Shown: positions 5,095-5,595 of the stretch, in pieces | Position numbering within the stretch: the first letter of the stretch is position 1 | Layout of the letters: each line of letters begins with the position of its first letter | DNA from: Rhodoferax sp. | GTDB lineage: Bacteria > Pseudomonadota > Gammaproteobacteria > Burkholderiales > Burkholderiaceae_C | NCBI GenBank assembly: GCA_023231075.1 | Contig: JALNWC010000207.1 | Span: 1 to 5,595 of the forward strand | Direction: 5' to 3' | Length of the DNA stretch: 5,595 bases | Position numbers and translations under genes: made by a program | Notes under the pieces: model-generated | Told to the model about the DNA's origin: nothing | The model's input: only the letters and a program-made list of their open reading frames with translations | Databases searched by the model: none

Positions 5095-5595
5095 TCAATA
5101 AGATTGTTTGACGCCCGTGATCATGGCGCGCACCAGACCTACACGCTCCAGGCGTCCCATCACGAGCGCTGCGGCAGCGTGCAGTCCGGCTGCGAGCAGC
5201 AGGCCATTGGCCAGCACCTCGTGCAGCTCCATCAGCCACTCTTCACCGAAGAAGGCATCCGTGCCCTGCAGCCAGCCGCTGACACCCAGCAACAGGATCA
5301 GCAACATCAAGCCCAGCATCATCAAGGCCGCCACCGGGTTGTGGCCCAGGTACTGGGGGTGCCGTCCCTGACGCACGGCTTTGAGATGCGCGCTCAGGCG
5401 ACCGGGGGTGGGGAAGAAATCGGCAAAGCGCGCATGACGACTGCCTACGAAGCCCCATGCCACCCGTGCCAACACCAGGGCGCAGGCGATGTAGCCCGCC
5501 CATTGGTGCGCCGTTTCACCGGCTTCCAGCACAAACTGGTTGAGCAGCACGCAGCCCACCAGGCTCCAGTGGAAAATGCGGACAAATGGATCCCA
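5095..5595 (-). CDS. Cytochrome b561-type membrane b-haem protein, 5'-truncated by the window edge
   Basis: The reading frame is open to the end of the window; the first visible residues WDPFVRIFHW are the typical beginning of the bacterial cytochrome b561/Ni-Fe hydrogenase b-subunit family, so only a few residues are missing. The GTG at 5559-5557 is internal: using it would remove the FHW haem-ligand motif. Of 166 visible residues, four membrane helices can be drawn at about 8-24, 29-51, 86-108 and 125-147. Candidate haem-ligand histidines are H9 (FHW), H30 (HQWAGY), H125 (LHEVLAN) and H139 (GLHAA). The tail LVRAMITG at 154-161 is common in this family. It probably moves electrons between the quinone pool and a periplasmic partner. 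Related genes often sit with small cytochromes c (diheme DHC and SHP) and a two-component pair in betaproteobacteria; any such genes would lie upstream, outside the window. The stop is 13 bases before the regulator gene. Confidence 0.9.
   Translation of the reverse strand, partial: WDPFVRIFHWSLVGCVLLNQFVLEAGETAHQWAGYIACALVLARVAWGFVGSRHARFADFFPTPGRLSAHLKAVRQGRHPQYLGHNPVAALMMLGLMLLILLLGVSGWLQGTDAFFGEEWLMELHEVLANGLLLAAGLHAAAALVMGRLERVGLVRAMITGVKQSY

Noticed and set aside
5557..5559. GTG as the start of the cytochrome b561-type gene
   Set aside because: The frame continues upstream to the window edge with WDPFVRIFHW, the family's typical N-terminal haem-ligand segment, so the true start is outside the window.
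1..5595. CRISPR array, tRNA or rRNA gene, insertion sequence, phage or toxin-antitoxin genes
   Set aside because: I saw no regularly spaced repeats, structural RNA sequences, transposase or integrase motifs, or small paired genes; coding sequence fills nearly all of the window.

Overview
The window is GC-rich, tightly packed chromosomal DNA of a proteobacterium, most likely a betaproteobacterium of the order Burkholderiales (Comamonadaceae-like). The basis is protein style, the pyrB-pyrC' pair and the cytochrome b561/two-component cluster; no rRNA or other marker is present, so the placement is an inference.

Plus strand, 1-1966: the 3' two thirds of pyrB (aspartate carbamoyltransferase catalytic chain), then 19 bases later a full-length dihydroorotase homologue. 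That homologue has lost nearly all metal ligands of a working dihydroorotase (HxH has become A65-V-R67, and the later Asp and His ligands have become Gln, Arg and Arg). It is therefore best read as the non-catalytic PyrC' subunit that holds the aspartate carbamoyltransferase dodecamer together, as known from Pseudomonas. A catalytic PyrC must be encoded elsewhere.

Minus strand, 5595-2121, convergent with the pyr genes: a cytochrome b561-type membrane protein (start outside the window), an OmpR-family response regulator and a QseC-like sensor histidine kinase, separated by 13 and 16 bases and so almost certainly one operon. After a 164-base gap comes a 275-residue lipoprotein of the phytochelatin synthase family (peptidase C83) with an intact Cys81-His220-Asp238 triad. 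The gap holds a weak candidate promoter and two small repeat structures, so this gene may be expressed on its own.

How the genes fit together: the pyr pair serves pyrimidine synthesis. The membrane cytochrome and two-component pair look like a redox or envelope-stress module. The lipoprotein enzyme probably acts on glutathione or related gamma-Glu-Cys peptides on the periplasmic side. A link between the last two is suggested only by order and strand. I found no mobile element, CRISPR array, RNA gene or clearly new system. The most unusual item is the exported phytochelatin-synthase-like enzyme, whose substrate-site segment differs from that of the known synthases.
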